Shown here piece after piece: positions 26,524-35,376 of a stretch of 64,000 nt of DNA (position 1 is the first letter of the stretch; the number at the start of each line of letters is the position of its first letter). A program made the translations under genes and the position numbers. This DNA comes from Hafnia paralvei ATCC 29927. GTDB lineage: Bacteria; Pseudomonadota; Gammaproteobacteria; Enterobacterales; Enterobacteriaceae. The DNA is taken from contig NZ_LXET01000013.1 of NCBI RefSeq assembly GCF_001655005.1, forward strand, positions 1 through 64,000. Direction: 5' to 3'. The notes beneath the pieces were generated by a model. The model was not told where the DNA came from. It saw only the letters and a list, made by a program, of their open reading frames with translations, and ran no database searches.

Positions 26524-26904
26524 CTAAATTCGTATCTCCCGACTGTATATCCCTTTTCTGCATTGAGGGCAGCGTTTCTCACCGCCATATGACAGGCCGC
26601 ACATCGTGCATTGCCATTGGGTTGTTGTAATGACTGGGGGCAGTTGTGCAAGAAGGCGCTGTAGCTTAGCCACCGCTGAAGGTTTTCCATTGACGGGGGC
26701 CAGATAGGGGCATTGCAGCAGTGTTTCTGGTTGTCCCTGAAGTATGTCGTGTTCGAACCAGGGCGGTGACGTTATGGTGGGTGGATGGAAAACCAACGGG
26801 CACTGGCAGTGATGGCAGAACCACTCATCGCCTGAATTCAATTGGCTGACAGCGAAAATCTCACCAGTTTTACGCTGTGCGATATAGCATTTTGGTATCA
26901 GCAT
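26524..26904 (-). CDS. Putative zinc-ribbon protein of an island
   Basis: A 126-residue protein with two CxxC pairs that form zinc-ribbon candidates: CHHCQCPLVFHPP near the N-terminus, and CTMCGLSYGGEKRCPQCRKG near the C-terminus. The start at 26904 follows GAGGGACGG. Small zinc-ribbon genes accompany alpA and gp2 in enterobacterial integrated elements. The function is unknown. It starts 10 bp after the upstream hypothetical gene. Confidence 0.65.
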   Translation of the reverse strand: MLIPKCYIAQRKTGEIFAVSQLNSGDEWFCHHCQCPLVFHPPTITSPPWFEHDILQGQPETLLQCPYLAPVNGKPSAVAKLQRLLAQLPPVITTTQWQCTMCGLSYGGEKRCPQCRKGIYSREIRI

Positions 26905-26914
26905 TATCCGTCCC

Positions 26915-27448
26915 TCACATCGGCTGGGTGGCACGAATGTAACAGTCAGTCAGCGTCTTCAGTCCCCGGTATGTCCGCTGTTTTACTGCCAACCATTGCG
27001 TCAGCGTGTCAGGCAGTGGCAGATGCAGCGCATACCATTCCTCCATATCCTTACCTGTTGCCAGCTCACACCAGCACAGCAGGGTCAGCGCCTGGCGCAT
27101 ACCAGGCTGTATATTAAGCCGGAATAACATCTGTAACTGGTCTGCCAGCCGACTTTTCCCCAGTCGATAACATTCGCTGAGCAGCACACCGGGCAGAAGG
27201 GTATAATCGGTGTGTTTAGTCAGACTGGAGGCGGCAGTACATGATCCCAGTCGACCGGTCCGGGTGACCGGCAGCAGGCACTGTGGAATGACGACTTCTG
27301 TTACGCTACTGCCAGGGATCGGACTGGCTGTTATCGCCAGCCTGTGCCACTGTGTGATGTGCTGCTGGCATAAACCGTGGAACAGATTGACGCGGGTAAA
27401 ATCGTCCAGCCAGGCCTGGTAATGGTTGAGTAAGGGTGAATTGTTCAT
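26915..27448 (-). CDS. Hypothetical protein of an island
   Basis: A 177-residue protein I do not recognise. It is Leu- and Trp-rich without signal peptide, membrane helix or known motif. AAGGAATAT precedes the ATG at 27448, and it lies tightly upstream of the zinc-ribbon gene and downstream of alpA on the same strand, so it probably belongs to the alpA-controlled operon. Confidence 0.6.
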   Translation of the reverse strand: MNNSPLLNHYQAWLDDFTRVNLFHGLCQQHITQWHRLAITASPIPGSSVTEVVIPQCLLPVTRTGRLGSCTAASSLTKHTDYTLLPGVLLSECYRLGKSRLADQLQMLFRLNIQPGMRQALTLLCWCELATGKDMEEWYALHLPLPDTLTQWLAVKQRTYRGLKTLTDCYIRATQPM

Positions 27449-27548
27449 TTCTGATATTCCTTGAATGAGTAACTGACATGCAGCCGTAAGCCTCCGCAAG
27501 GAGCGGATATGAGATCACGTACTGGTTTGTTAACGAACGGGAAAGGGT

Positions 27549-27761
27549 TTAGCGCTGAGGGCGGGATGCATCAATACGGGCCTGCAGCCAAGCTTCGACT
27601 TCGCTTTGTAACCAGCGGGACCTTCGTCCCAGTTTGATGGGTTTTGGAAATATGCCATCCTTAATGAGTCGGTAAATCCATTTATCACTGACCCCCAGCA
27701 GGCGGGTGATGAAAGCCATATCAACAAAGCGATCTTCGAGTAGGGTTGGTTTAACTGTCAT
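27549..27761 (-). CDS. alpA: AlpA family phage/satellite regulator
   Basis: A 70-residue MerR-like excisionase/regulator: FVDMAFITRLLGVSDKWIYRLIKDGIFPKPIKLGRRSRWLQSEVEAWLQARI is the complete AlpA helix-turn-helix and wing. In P4 and CP4-57 elements AlpA turns on integrase/excision genes. It stands between the two Gp2-like genes, the core of a small satellite element. Confidence 0.9.
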   Translation of the reverse strand: MTVKPTLLEDRFVDMAFITRLLGVSDKWIYRLIKDGIFPKPIKLGRRSRWLQSEVEAWLQARIDASRPQR

Positions 27762-27859
27762 GATTTGATTCTCCGGTAGCTAAATAGAAACCGGAGTCGG
27801 GGTTATTCTGCTGCCCGCTCCGGCATAGCAACCGGTGGTGCTGTAAAAAATTGGTTATC

Positions 27860-28441
27860 TTATTTGGCTGTTCTTGGTCTGCCCTGTCGTGCAGGGGCAG
27901 GAACCTCATTACATCCCCAAATTAGATAACCATATTTTTGGTCTTCTTTTGTTAGATAACTGGCTATACGTTTCAGGCTGTTTATGGCTTCGTTGTTGCG
28001 ATATTCAATAACATTGTTAATGTTGTCCTGATGATATTCCTTTGGCTTACATCGCTGGTATTTACCTTCGCCATAAGTAATCTGATGCCACAGTTCCCCT
28101 GCCTGTAAAATGAACGGAAATGATTTCTGATGTTTCTGACCATTAAGATAAAAAATAGCATGAGCATGAACTGCCCCTTCTGATGTCCATTCCAGTACCC
28201 AGAAACTACCGATAACGCCTGGAAGAGTGATCATTGCCTGCGTCAGTTCTCTAAGGTCATCCTGTATTTCGATGGAAGAGTTACGAATAAATCGGTTAGT
28301 GCCTCGCTGGTAATCAAAATCTATTCTAAAGGCCAGTACCTTGGAGTGACATGCCAGGACCTGATTAAGATGGTGATTAATCAAATTCAGCAGGAAATCA
28401 TTAGGGATGACTTTCTTTAAATGTGGGTAATATCTTTGCAT
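27860..28441 (-). CDS. Inovirus Gp2-like protein, possible HUH Rep fold
   Basis: A 193-residue second member of the Gp2-like family. An HUH motif is visible in GAVHAHAIFYLNG and a YxxK-type motif in RIASYLTKEDQ. AAAGGAAC precedes the ATG at 28441. Similarity to the protein at 25586 is low, so it is not a recent duplicate. Confidence 0.7.
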   Translation of the reverse strand: MQRYYPHLKKVIPNDFLLNLINHHLNQVLACHSKVLAFRIDFDYQRGTNRFIRNSSIEIQDDLRELTQAMITLPGVIGSFWVLEWTSEGAVHAHAIFYLNGQKHQKSFPFILQAGELWHQITYGEGKYQRCKPKEYHQDNINNVIEYRNNEAINSLKRIASYLTKEDQKYGYLIWGCNEVPAPARQGRPRTAK

Positions 28442-28550
28442 TGCGTTGTTCCTTTGTATGAATTCAAAGGAACAGCAGATACTGTTTTTTTGTTCTGACC
28501 CTGAAAAGGTTACTTATAAAGTAAATTTAAATCGTTTCTGACAGATACGC

Positions 28551-28571
28551 CCATCCTCCAGCGGAGGATGG
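28551..28571. other. Perfect 9-bp inverted repeat
   Basis: CCATCCTCC-AGC-GGAGGATGG in the gap between the Gp2-like gene (28441) and the gene at 29044. Not followed by a T-run. It could be an operator or a replication/attachment structure. The rest of the 600-bp gap has no convincing gene. Confidence 0.4.
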
Positions 28572-28752
28572 ATTGTTGCTATAAGTTGATAACTACTGCT
28601 CTATAATACCAATAAACCTTAATTATTAATTTTGCAAACAGACTCTTGGCTATTAAGACTTTTTATCATCCTCCGTACTCTATTCTCCCTTGTTTAATAA
28701 GAGGTAACTTACTGGGCCATTCCTATAATAGCTATACAGGTACGTTGGCTGC

Positions 28753-28803
28753 GCCCACTCGCTCCAGTCACATAGTTATCTATGCTCCTGGGGACTCGCG
28801 GGC
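28753..28803. repeat. Imperfect 23-bp inverted repeat
   Basis: Left arm 28753-28775 (GCCCACTCGCTCCAG...CATAG) pairs imperfectly with right arm 28780-28803 (CTATG...CTCGCGGGC) around a TTAT loop. Similar hairpins occur in enterobacterial islands as intergenic elements, in my recollection; no coding interpretation is convincing here. Confidence 0.4.
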
Positions 28804-29043
28804 TTGCCATCATCCTGTAACTCAAAATCCATTGGGTGTAGATAGCCACTGGTGTGTGCAAACGATGATGCAGGATACGCGATTCATAAATTTCTTACGC
28901 TGTGGTGTATGAGAGGCTTTTTCAACAGCTATGGATAAGCCTTTGCTTGTTTTTTAATTATCACTTTATTACCTATTGATTATCATTTAGTTACTGTTTT
29001 ATTATCCTTTCATTACTTAAATGATGAGTGTGTAGAAGGTACG

Positions 29044-29973
29044 ATGAAAGGACGATTTAGCTCAGATTCAGATTACGATAGTCGCTTATGCGGCTACATC
29101 AGTCAGGCGTTGAAAAGCCAGTCCATTACATTTACGAGCCATTTAATGAAATCAGGGGTGGACAATTGGATAAGGTTTCTACATAAAGAAATACCCGAAA
29201 TTAATACCGACATTGATGTTGAACAAACAAAATTATTACTGGATAACATAGTTAGTTCCGCATTAGAAAATGTATATAAATTCAGTGATTTCTCTTGGAT
29301 TGAGGACAGTGACAGGGCTTGTTACTGGGTGTGGTGTAACATTTACACAATGGCTGCGCTCTTTTTTTCACCACCGATTAAGAAGCCAGACGTAACTCCT
29401 TATATTTATTTGGGCTGTGATCCCCTTCCTGGAAATAGCAGGGCACGATTCTTTAATATTGTGAATTTTTTTGATCGATGGATTAACCCTCAAGACAAAC
29501 GTAGATTTTTAAATGAAATGAGAAATTCTTACAGACAGATCACTTGCAAAAAAAACGCACTATCATTTCTGTCGCCCAAGAAAAAAGATGATTGTCTGTG
29601 GGCATGGCATTATCTTAATGAACGAAACATGGTTGGTGAATACATCACACCAATAATGGATAACCCACATGAGGTTTATCTGGCAGTCAATGCAGCATTT
29701 GATATATGGTGTACTACCAATGCTTTGCTTGATGAAACTATTATTAACTTTAGTAAAAAGATAAAAAATGCATATGCGCAGAGGAATTTCAAAGCATCCA
29801 GGAAAAACACAAAAGACAAGACTAAAAAAACAGTGATTGCCACTTTGACGCCAGAACTACAAAAAAAACTGTCTGATTTATCACAAGCCAGTGAGATGAC
29901 CCGGCAGGAAATGTTAGAGTTGTGTATTAACTCCGCATATTTAAAGCTTCCGAAGAATGCCAGAAGCATTTAA
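29044..29973 (+). CDS. Hypothetical island protein with RHH-like C-terminus
   Basis: A 309-residue protein I do not recognise. The last 45 residues (VIATLTPELQKKLSDLSQASEMTRQEMLELCI) look like a ribbon-helix-helix or similar small DNA-binding motif after a Lys-rich linker. The bulk (residues 1-240) has no known motif and is AT-rich. It has a strong terminator downstream and precedes yfjP in the same direction. Confidence 0.65.
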   Translation: MKGRFSSDSDYDSRLCGYISQALKSQSITFTSHLMKSGVDNWIRFLHKEIPEINTDIDVEQTKLLLDNIVSSALENVYKFSDFSWIEDSDRACYWVWCNIYTMAALFFSPPIKKPDVTPYIYLGCDPLPGNSRARFFNIVNFFDRWINPQDKRRFLNEMRNSYRQITCKKNALSFLSPKKKDDCLWAWHYLNERNMVGEYITPIMDNPHEVYLAVNAAFDIWCTTNALLDETIINFSKKIKNAYAQRNFKASRKNTKDKTKKTVIATLTPELQKKLSDLSQASEMTRQEMLELCINSAYLKLPKNARSI

Positions 29974-30013
29974 AAATATTTCAGACAGATATTATCACAA
30001 TGATCATCCCCGA

Positions 30014-30052
30014 AAACTCGCCTGAATTATAGACATTCAGGCGAGTTTCTTT
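30014..30052 (+). terminator. Rho-independent terminator
   Basis: AAACTCGCCTGAAT and ATTCAGGCGAGTTT arms with a 7-nt loop, followed by CTTTTATTTG. It ends the transcript of the gene at 29044. Confidence 0.9.
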
Positions 30053-30069
30053 TATTTGTCTGAGGTTAT

Positions 30070-30936
30070 TTGATGAAGATACATGAAGGTTTGCAAGATA
30101 TCACGCAGTCTGTGGCTGTTCTTCCGGATGTTATTAGAAAACAAATACTTTCGAATATTAGCAGGCTTGCGGATTATGAGCCAGTGATCGGTATTATGGG
30201 TAAGACCGGAGCCGGAAAATCCAGCCTGTGTAATGCGCTTTTTGCCGGGAACGTTTCGCCGGTCAGTGATGTTGCAGCCTGTACCCGTAAACCGCTACGC
30301 TTCCGTTTTCAGGTGGGCGAGCACTTTATGACCATCGTGGATCTGCCCGGTGTCGGTGAAAGTGAAAGGCACGATGAAGAATATGCTGCGCTTTACAGCG
30401 AACTGCTTCCCCGGCTGGACCTGGTACTCTGGCTGATTAAGGCCGATGACCGGGCGCTGGCGGTGGATGAACATTTTTACCGAGAGGTGATTGGTGAGGT
30501 ATACCGGCATAAGGTGTTGTTTGTTATCAGTCAGTCGGATAAGGCCGAACCCACCAGCGGTGGTGAAAAGCTGTCTACAGAGCAGAAACAAAATATCAGC
30601 CGCAAAATCTGTCTGCTGCATGAGTTGTTCCAGCCGGTAAACCCTGTCTGTGCGGTGTCGGTACGTTTGCAGTGGGGCCTGCGGGTGATGGCCGAACGGA
30701 TGATCCGTTGCCTGCCGCGCGAGGCCAGCAGCCCGGTCGTATCTCAGCTCAGTGCGCCGCTTCGTACTGATGACGTTAATAAAAAAGCGCGTGATGATTT
30801 TGGGGAAACGGTCGGCTCGGTACTGGACACAGTAAGTTCCATGCCCCTGATACCGTCCCCGGTTCGGACTGTCATCCAGTCTGTACGCGACATCGTGGTA
30901 TCGGTCGCTCGTGCAGTCTGGAACTTCTTCTTCTGA
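30070..30936 (+). CDS. yfjP: YfjP/YeeP family GTPase
   Basis: A 288-residue Era-like GTPase of CP4-57-type islands: G1 GKTGAGKSS, G3 DLPGVGESE, G4-like SQSDKAEP. Length agrees with the full-length YfjP. The C-terminal third (VRTVIQSVRDIVVSVARAVWNFFF) is hydrophobic and may touch the membrane. Function is unknown. It precedes yfjQ, as in CP4-57. Confidence 0.88.
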   Translation: MMKIHEGLQDITQSVAVLPDVIRKQILSNISRLADYEPVIGIMGKTGAGKSSLCNALFAGNVSPVSDVAACTRKPLRFRFQVGEHFMTIVDLPGVGESERHDEEYAALYSELLPRLDLVLWLIKADDRALAVDEHFYREVIGEVYRHKVLFVISQSDKAEPTSGGEKLSTEQKQNISRKICLLHELFQPVNPVCAVSVRLQWGLRVMAERMIRCLPREASSPVVSQLSAPLRTDDVNKKARDDFGETVGSVLDTVSSMPLIPSPVRTVIQSVRDIVVSVARAVWNFFF

Positions 30937-30966
30937 ACATTAACCCTTCTAACCCGTAGTTTCCTG

Positions 30967-30998
30967 AGCCCTGCCGCGATTGAGCGGTAGGGCTTTTC
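30967..30998 (+). terminator. Terminator-like hairpin after yfjP
   Basis: AGCCCTGCCGC and GCGGTAGGGCT arms with a 6-nt loop followed by TTTCTG. Confidence 0.75.
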
Positions 30999-31031
30999 TG
31001 TCTTTATTTTCCCATCATGAGGAGTCTGCTT

Positions 31032-31547
31032 ATGACCCGTCTGGCTTCGCGCTTTGGTGCATCAAATCTTATCCGTCGTGACCGTCCGTTAACCCGCGAA
31101 GAGCTATTTCGTGTAGTGCCCAGTGTTTTCAGCGAGGACAAACACGAATCTCGCAGTGAACGGTATACCTGGATACCAACCATTACCGTTCTTGAAAACC
31201 TGCAGCGCGAAGGCTTCCAGCCCTTCTTTGCCTGTCAGACCAGAGTGCGTGATCCAGGTCGCCGCGAGCACACAAAGCACATGCTGCACTTGCGTCGGGT
31301 GGGGCAAATTACCGGCAAGCAAGTTCCGGAAATCATTCTGCTCAACTCTCATGACGGCACCAGCTCGTATCAGATGCTGCCGGGATTATTCCGTGCTGTG
31401 TGCCAGAACGGGCTCGTCTGCGGTGAGTCGTTTGGAGAGGTGCGGGTGCCGGGACTCACGCCGGAAGAGGGGCTAAATAAGAGGAGATGTTATGAAATAG
31501 CCGGCATGTCATACAGGCATTCCGGTCAGGCTGCCGGTATGCGCTAG
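31032..31547 (+). pseudogene. yfjQ: Truncated yfjQ (DUF932) gene
   Basis: The first about 145 residues (LASRFGASNLIRRDRPLTREELF ... MLPGLFRAVCQNGLVCG) are the N-terminal half of DUF932 protein YfjQ, whose usual length is about 273. After VRVPG, near base 31460, the similarity stops and a short unrelated tail follows to a stop at 31547. The gene is broken at the boundary with the fidL-marT unit, so a recombination join probably lies there. A GTAGGAG-like site precedes the ATG at 31032. Confidence 0.85.
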
Positions 31548-32035
31548 CGGTCCTTATTCACGCAAAGCGCAAACGGTGACTGCAGATTTTCAATCAACCA
31601 GCCATTTAACAACGGATTGATCCTGAGCTGACGGACAGTGCCCTCCGGGACATAAAAGAAGCCGTGTCTGAATATTTCATCACTGGCGGTGTCCTGTGAT
31701 TTTTTAACATAGCGCATATTGCTCACTGAAATCTCGCCAGGCCTGTTCACCTCGTAGCCGAAATGAATCATCCTGGAAACCGTTTCGGGGCCACCTTCAG
31801 AATTTATATATCCGGATAACACAACCTGACCAGAGAATTGTTTATCGAGGCGAAAGACGAGGTTCAGTGTGGCAGTAAAATCAGGGTTAAGATGGTTATA
31901 ACGAATGATCGTATTGCAGTCCACGTCCATGCCATTCTGTCGCTTAAGCATGTACATATAGAACCCGATGGACGATGCCATGACCAGTAGCAGACTGACA
32001 GCTGCGCAAAAGCGACTTATCTTAATTGCTTTCAT
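31544..32035 (-). CDS. FidL-like inner membrane protein
   Basis: A 163-residue protein with one N-terminal membrane segment (FCAAVSLLLVMASSIGFYMYML) and a periplasmic domain. It overlaps the marT-like gene by 14 bp. In Salmonella the MarT regulator is followed by FidL in the same way. The role is probably to modulate or stabilise the membrane-anchored regulator, as ToxS does for ToxR. Starts at 32041 or 32035 are possible. Confidence 0.75.
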   Translation of the reverse strand: MKAIKISRFCAAVSLLLVMASSIGFYMYMLKRQNGMDVDCNTIIRYNHLNPDFTATLNLVFRLDKQFSGQVVLSGYINSEGGPETVSRMIHFGYEVNRPGEISVSNMRYVKKSQDTASDEIFRHGFFYVPEGTVRQLRINPLLNGWLIENLQSPFALCVNKDR

Positions 32036-32828
32036 AACCATTCCAGTAGTTATTAAGACAGGATATATACTGCTTATCTTTCGTTGTGCATCTGCTGATA
32101 AATACCCGGCCTTTACTGCCATAAATATAAGCGTCTGACGCCTGATACAGGAATAGGGTCCCGTCCAGGCAGTCAAGGTTATTCTGTCGGGCCAGAGTGA
32201 TAAATACGTCCTTCTTTTTCTCTAGGAATGAAGCGGAATTTTTATGAATGGTGTACACCGGGCAATTCTGATAGTTAAAAAGAAAATAGGTCTGAATATC
32301 TTTCAGGGTCGCGGTGTTTGTTGTCGGAATCTGACTGCCTGCAATAAAAATGACGGCACTGGCGACAAACAGAGCTAACAGCAGAATGTTAAAGCTAAGT
32401 CTGTGTTTTGCCGAAAATGCAGAAAACTGTCGGTTTATTCCAGCTCCGGTGCTGTTTATCAGTGCAGTCGACTCATACACCGGGGATGTATCTGTCATCA
32501 CCACGACATCGATATCCTGATTAAACATAAAACCGATCCGTGGCACGGTGGTGATACATTCTGCATGGATCCCAGTGCTGACAAAGTGTTTTCTGAGTTC
32601 GGAAATATATTTATTCAGGGTGTGGTTTGACGAGCGCAGGCCGTGTAAATCCCAGACATTATCCAGCAGCTCATCCCGGTTAATCACCTGCCCCTGTCTT
32701 TCCAGCAGATAGGCTAAAAGCCTGTTCATGGTTGCTGTCAGAATAATGACAGAGTCTTCATCCGAGACCGGCCAGATTGCGCCGTCATCTGAGCGATACC
32801 TGACCAGAGAGCTGATTAAATAATCCAC
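32022..32828 (-). CDS. MarT/ToxR-like membrane-anchored transcriptional regulator
   Basis: A 268-residue regulator: N-terminal OmpR-type winged helix (LERQGQVINRDELLDNVW, SSNHTLNKYISELRKHF), a flexible linker, one TM helix (LSFNILLLALFVASAVIFIAG) and a short periplasmic domain with several cysteines. GGAGTG precedes the GTG at 32828; the frame is open to 32918. In Salmonella MarT activates the autotransporter gene misL, so this protein probably controls the adhesin cluster transcribed divergently. Confidence 0.82.
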   Translation of the reverse strand: MDYLISSLVRYRSDDGAIWPVSDEDSVIILTATMNRLLAYLLERQGQVINRDELLDNVWDLHGLRSSNHTLNKYISELRKHFVSTGIHAECITTVPRIGFMFNQDIDVVVMTDTSPVYESTALINSTGAGINRQFSAFSAKHRLSFNILLLALFVASAVIFIAGSQIPTTNTATLKDIQTYFLFNYQNCPVYTIHKNSASFLEKKKDVFITLARQNNLDCLDGTLFLYQASDAYIYGSKGRVFISRCTTKDKQYISCLNNYWNGYESN

Positions 32829-33164
32829 ATGGGCACTCCAATATCCTGAACGTAAGGCGATAAAACACGCCTGCTCCGCCTCATTACTACGTCGTCTGAC
32901 TTCTGCAAAGCATACCACACGCGGTCAGGCGCTTCTAATCATTGAATTAATTGATTGTAAATCACATGTATTTAAGCGTTTTACTCTGTGAAATCAATTA
33001 ATGCCGATACATGTACTTATTTGCCACCATTCGTAGTTAGGATTGTTCGCAGAAGTGAATAAGCAGGTTCTTATCATCTCTTGGTCATCAGTCTTACTGC
33101 CATTCACCGTCCGGGATATGTAGAGATCCCAGCTTAACGAATCGAACAGCAAAGGAGCGAAACG
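32829..33164. promoter_or_regulatory. Divergent promoter region of the adhesin cluster
   Basis: No gene in 336 bp. It separates the marT-like gene from the EAL gene and is AT-rich. Both promoters and the likely MarT-type binding sites must lie here; I could not pick out boxes. Confidence 0.4.
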
Positions 33165-33998
33165 ATGATCAGCACCAGAATGCTCAGGAAGGCAGAACGT
33201 TTCTTCAGCCAGGCGGGCACATTGATTAAAGAATCGATCCTGTCAGCAGAACTGACTGGTGCTGCCTTTGTGCCTTATGTTCAGCCGGTTTACAGGGGTG
33301 ACAAAATTGCAGGTGGAGAGGTGTTACTGAGAGTCCGGAAAGATGGCGTTCTTCACTCTCCGGAAAAATACCTCTCAGCAATGGAGTCATGTGAGGTCAT
33401 TAATGAGGTGACCTGCTCTTTGCTGTCTGATGTTAAAACCTTTTTTGAAGGGTATGAAGGCCCTCTGCCAGACGACTTCTATCTCTCCTTCAATATTTGC
33501 GCAAGACAACTGAACTCTCCAGAAGTCATCGAAGCAGTGACCGATTTTAATAAAACATTTGAAGGGCGCATTGCGGTATTACTTGAAATTGTTGAACGGG
33601 GCACGATGCATTTTGATGATTTTGCACTTGAAGCAATGCAGCACCTTACCGATGCCGGTGTGAGGTTTGCGATAGATGACTTCGGGAACGGGAGTTCGTG
33701 CCTCAAATATATTGAGCATACGGGGTTTTCAACCATCAAGATGGATAAATGCCTTACAGTGGCCAGCAACGGTTCATTAATTTATTCCGCGGTAATTGAT
33801 TCAATCGTAACACTCTCTGAACTATTGCAAATCCAGCTCGTAGCAGAGGGTGTGGAAAATAAAGAGCAATTATCTCTTTTGAAAGATAAAGGCGTGAATA
33901 TTTTTCAGGGATATCTGTTTTCAAAGCCCGTAAGCATACGCGAGTTCTGTAAACACATTTACCACCTTCACTCCTGTAAACAGACCGGACATGACTGA
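33165..33998 (+). CDS. EAL-domain c-di-GMP phosphodiesterase
   Basis: A 277-residue cytoplasmic stand-alone EAL protein. Catalytic residues are present in order: EVLLR (EAL motif, degenerate but keeping Glu), SFNIC (Asn), LLEIVERG (Glu), AIDDFGNG (two Asp), IKMDK (Lys), VAEGVE (Glu) and FQGYLFSKPV (Gln). It should hydrolyse cyclic di-GMP and so lower attachment signals. AAGGAG precedes the ATG. It lies first in the adhesin cluster, divergent from the MarT-like regulator. Confidence 0.9.
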   Translation: MISTRMLRKAERFFSQAGTLIKESILSAELTGAAFVPYVQPVYRGDKIAGGEVLLRVRKDGVLHSPEKYLSAMESCEVINEVTCSLLSDVKTFFEGYEGPLPDDFYLSFNICARQLNSPEVIEAVTDFNKTFEGRIAVLLEIVERGTMHFDDFALEAMQHLTDAGVRFAIDDFGNGSSCLKYIEHTGFSTIKMDKCLTVASNGSLIYSAVIDSIVTLSELLQIQLVAEGVENKEQLSLLKDKGVNIFQGYLFSKPVSIREFCKHIYHLHSCKQTGHD

Positions 33999-34195
33999 AG
34001 GGAAATAAAAAAGCCCGCCCTCAGCTGCAGGGGAATTTTAAACGCATTTACAGTCGCGGAATTTTAATCCGGGACCGCTTATGGGCCTGAGTTAAAAACA
34101 GCTCACAGCCTGTCACAAAATATATTACCGATATGAACCAGTGCAATTGACTGAACAATTTTCGATTGCATATGAATACCGAGGACAGATGAAAT

Positions 34196-35365
34196 ATGTC
34201 AGGTAACTTCGCAACACCTCCTGAATTTCCGACCTGTGCCGGACCGGAAGGCATTCTTTTTGACTTTAATTACGGCGCGCGCGTTTATCTTCCGGAGGGG
34301 AAATGGCATGTCATTTTACTGGATGATGATTCCGGCAATGTTCTTTTCAGCTGTGATTCTGACGGCGGGTGGGTCGCCAGCACCAAAAAATATTACGTTC
34401 GTTTCCGTATTCAGGTATTCCATCAGGGAGAAACGCATCCGGTCCTAGATGAAACACTGGACATGAAGGACAAGCCGGTCGTCATCTTTTTCCCGACCGG
34501 AACACTGGGCGATATGCTTGGCTGGTTCCATTACGCCGAGCGATTTCGTCAGCTGCACCGGTGCCATCTTGAATGCGTTATGGGGCAGGAAATCATTGAC
34601 CTGCTCAGCGCACAATATCCGGAGATTACCTTCTCCACCAAAGCATCCCTCCGGACAGTCAATCCCTACGCGTCCTGGCACGTCGGTCTTTTCTTTAAGG
34701 GTGACACCCTTCATCAGCCCGTTGATTTCAGGAAAGTCGGCTTCCACCGCAATGCCGGCTACATCCTCGGGGTTGACCCGCGGGAGTGCCCGCCACGCCT
34801 GAAACTGGATGCAGAGCGAAAAATTGCGGAGCCCTACGTCTGCATCGCCGCGCAGTCAACCAACCAGGCGAAATACTGGAACAACGGTCATGGCTGGGCA
34901 GAGGTGGTGGTCCACCTTAAATCACTGGGATACCGGGTGCTGTGCATTGACCGCCAGGCCCGTCACGGTCAGGGCTTTGTCTGGAACCACATCCCCTATG
35001 GTGCCGAAGACTTCACGGGCGACATTCCGCTTCAGGAACGGGTGGACCTGTTAAGGCATGCGAGCTTCTTTATCGGTCTGGGCAGCGGGCTGTCATGGCT
35101 TGCCTGGGCGGCCGGCATTCCGGTGGTGTTAATCAGCGGATTCAGTCTTCCCAACAGCGAGTTTCACACCCCCTGGCGGGTGTTCAGCAGTCATGGCTGT
35201 AACGGCTGCTGGGATGACACGTCGGTTGATTTTGACCACCAGGATTTTTTGTGGTGCCCGCATCACAGGGATACCCCAAGACAGTATGAGTGCACGCGGC
35301 TGATAACCGGACGACAGGTTACAGGGGTGGTGGACCGTCTGCATGCAGGATTAGTTGATAATTAA
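34196..35365 (+). CDS. Autotransporter O-heptosyltransferase (Aah/TibC family)
   Basis: A 389-residue glycosyltransferase of the bacterial autotransporter heptosyltransferase family. It has an N-terminal beta-rich domain and a GT-B catalytic domain with the FIGLGSGLSWLAWAAGIPVVLISGF nucleotide-sugar stretch. A four-cysteine cluster near the C-terminus (HGCNGCWDD ... LWCPHH ... YECT) matches the iron site of TibC. It should transfer heptose from ADP-heptose to Ser/Thr of the strand-loop-strand repeats of the autotransporter 11 bp downstream, as Aah does for AIDA-I. Confidence 0.92.
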   Translation: MSGNFATPPEFPTCAGPEGILFDFNYGARVYLPEGKWHVILLDDDSGNVLFSCDSDGGWVASTKKYYVRFRIQVFHQGETHPVLDETLDMKDKPVVIFFPTGTLGDMLGWFHYAERFRQLHRCHLECVMGQEIIDLLSAQYPEITFSTKASLRTVNPYASWHVGLFFKGDTLHQPVDFRKVGFHRNAGYILGVDPRECPPRLKLDAERKIAEPYVCIAAQSTNQAKYWNNGHGWAEVVVHLKSLGYRVLCIDRQARHGQGFVWNHIPYGAEDFTGDIPLQERVDLLRHASFFIGLGSGLSWLAWAAGIPVVLISGFSLPNSEFHTPWRVFSSHGCNGCWDDTSVDFDHQDFLWCPHHRDTPRQYECTRLITGRQVTGVVDRLHAGLVDN

Positions 35366-35376
35366 GGAGCGTTACT

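Noticed and set aside
26385..26690. Open frame of 101 codons overlapping the zinc-ribbon gene
   Set aside because: It overlaps a better gene in another frame, and has no ribosome site or recognised motif.
28646..28912. 88-residue open frame over the 28753-28803 repeat
   Set aside because: It translates an inverted-repeat element, and the peptide has no protein-like pattern.
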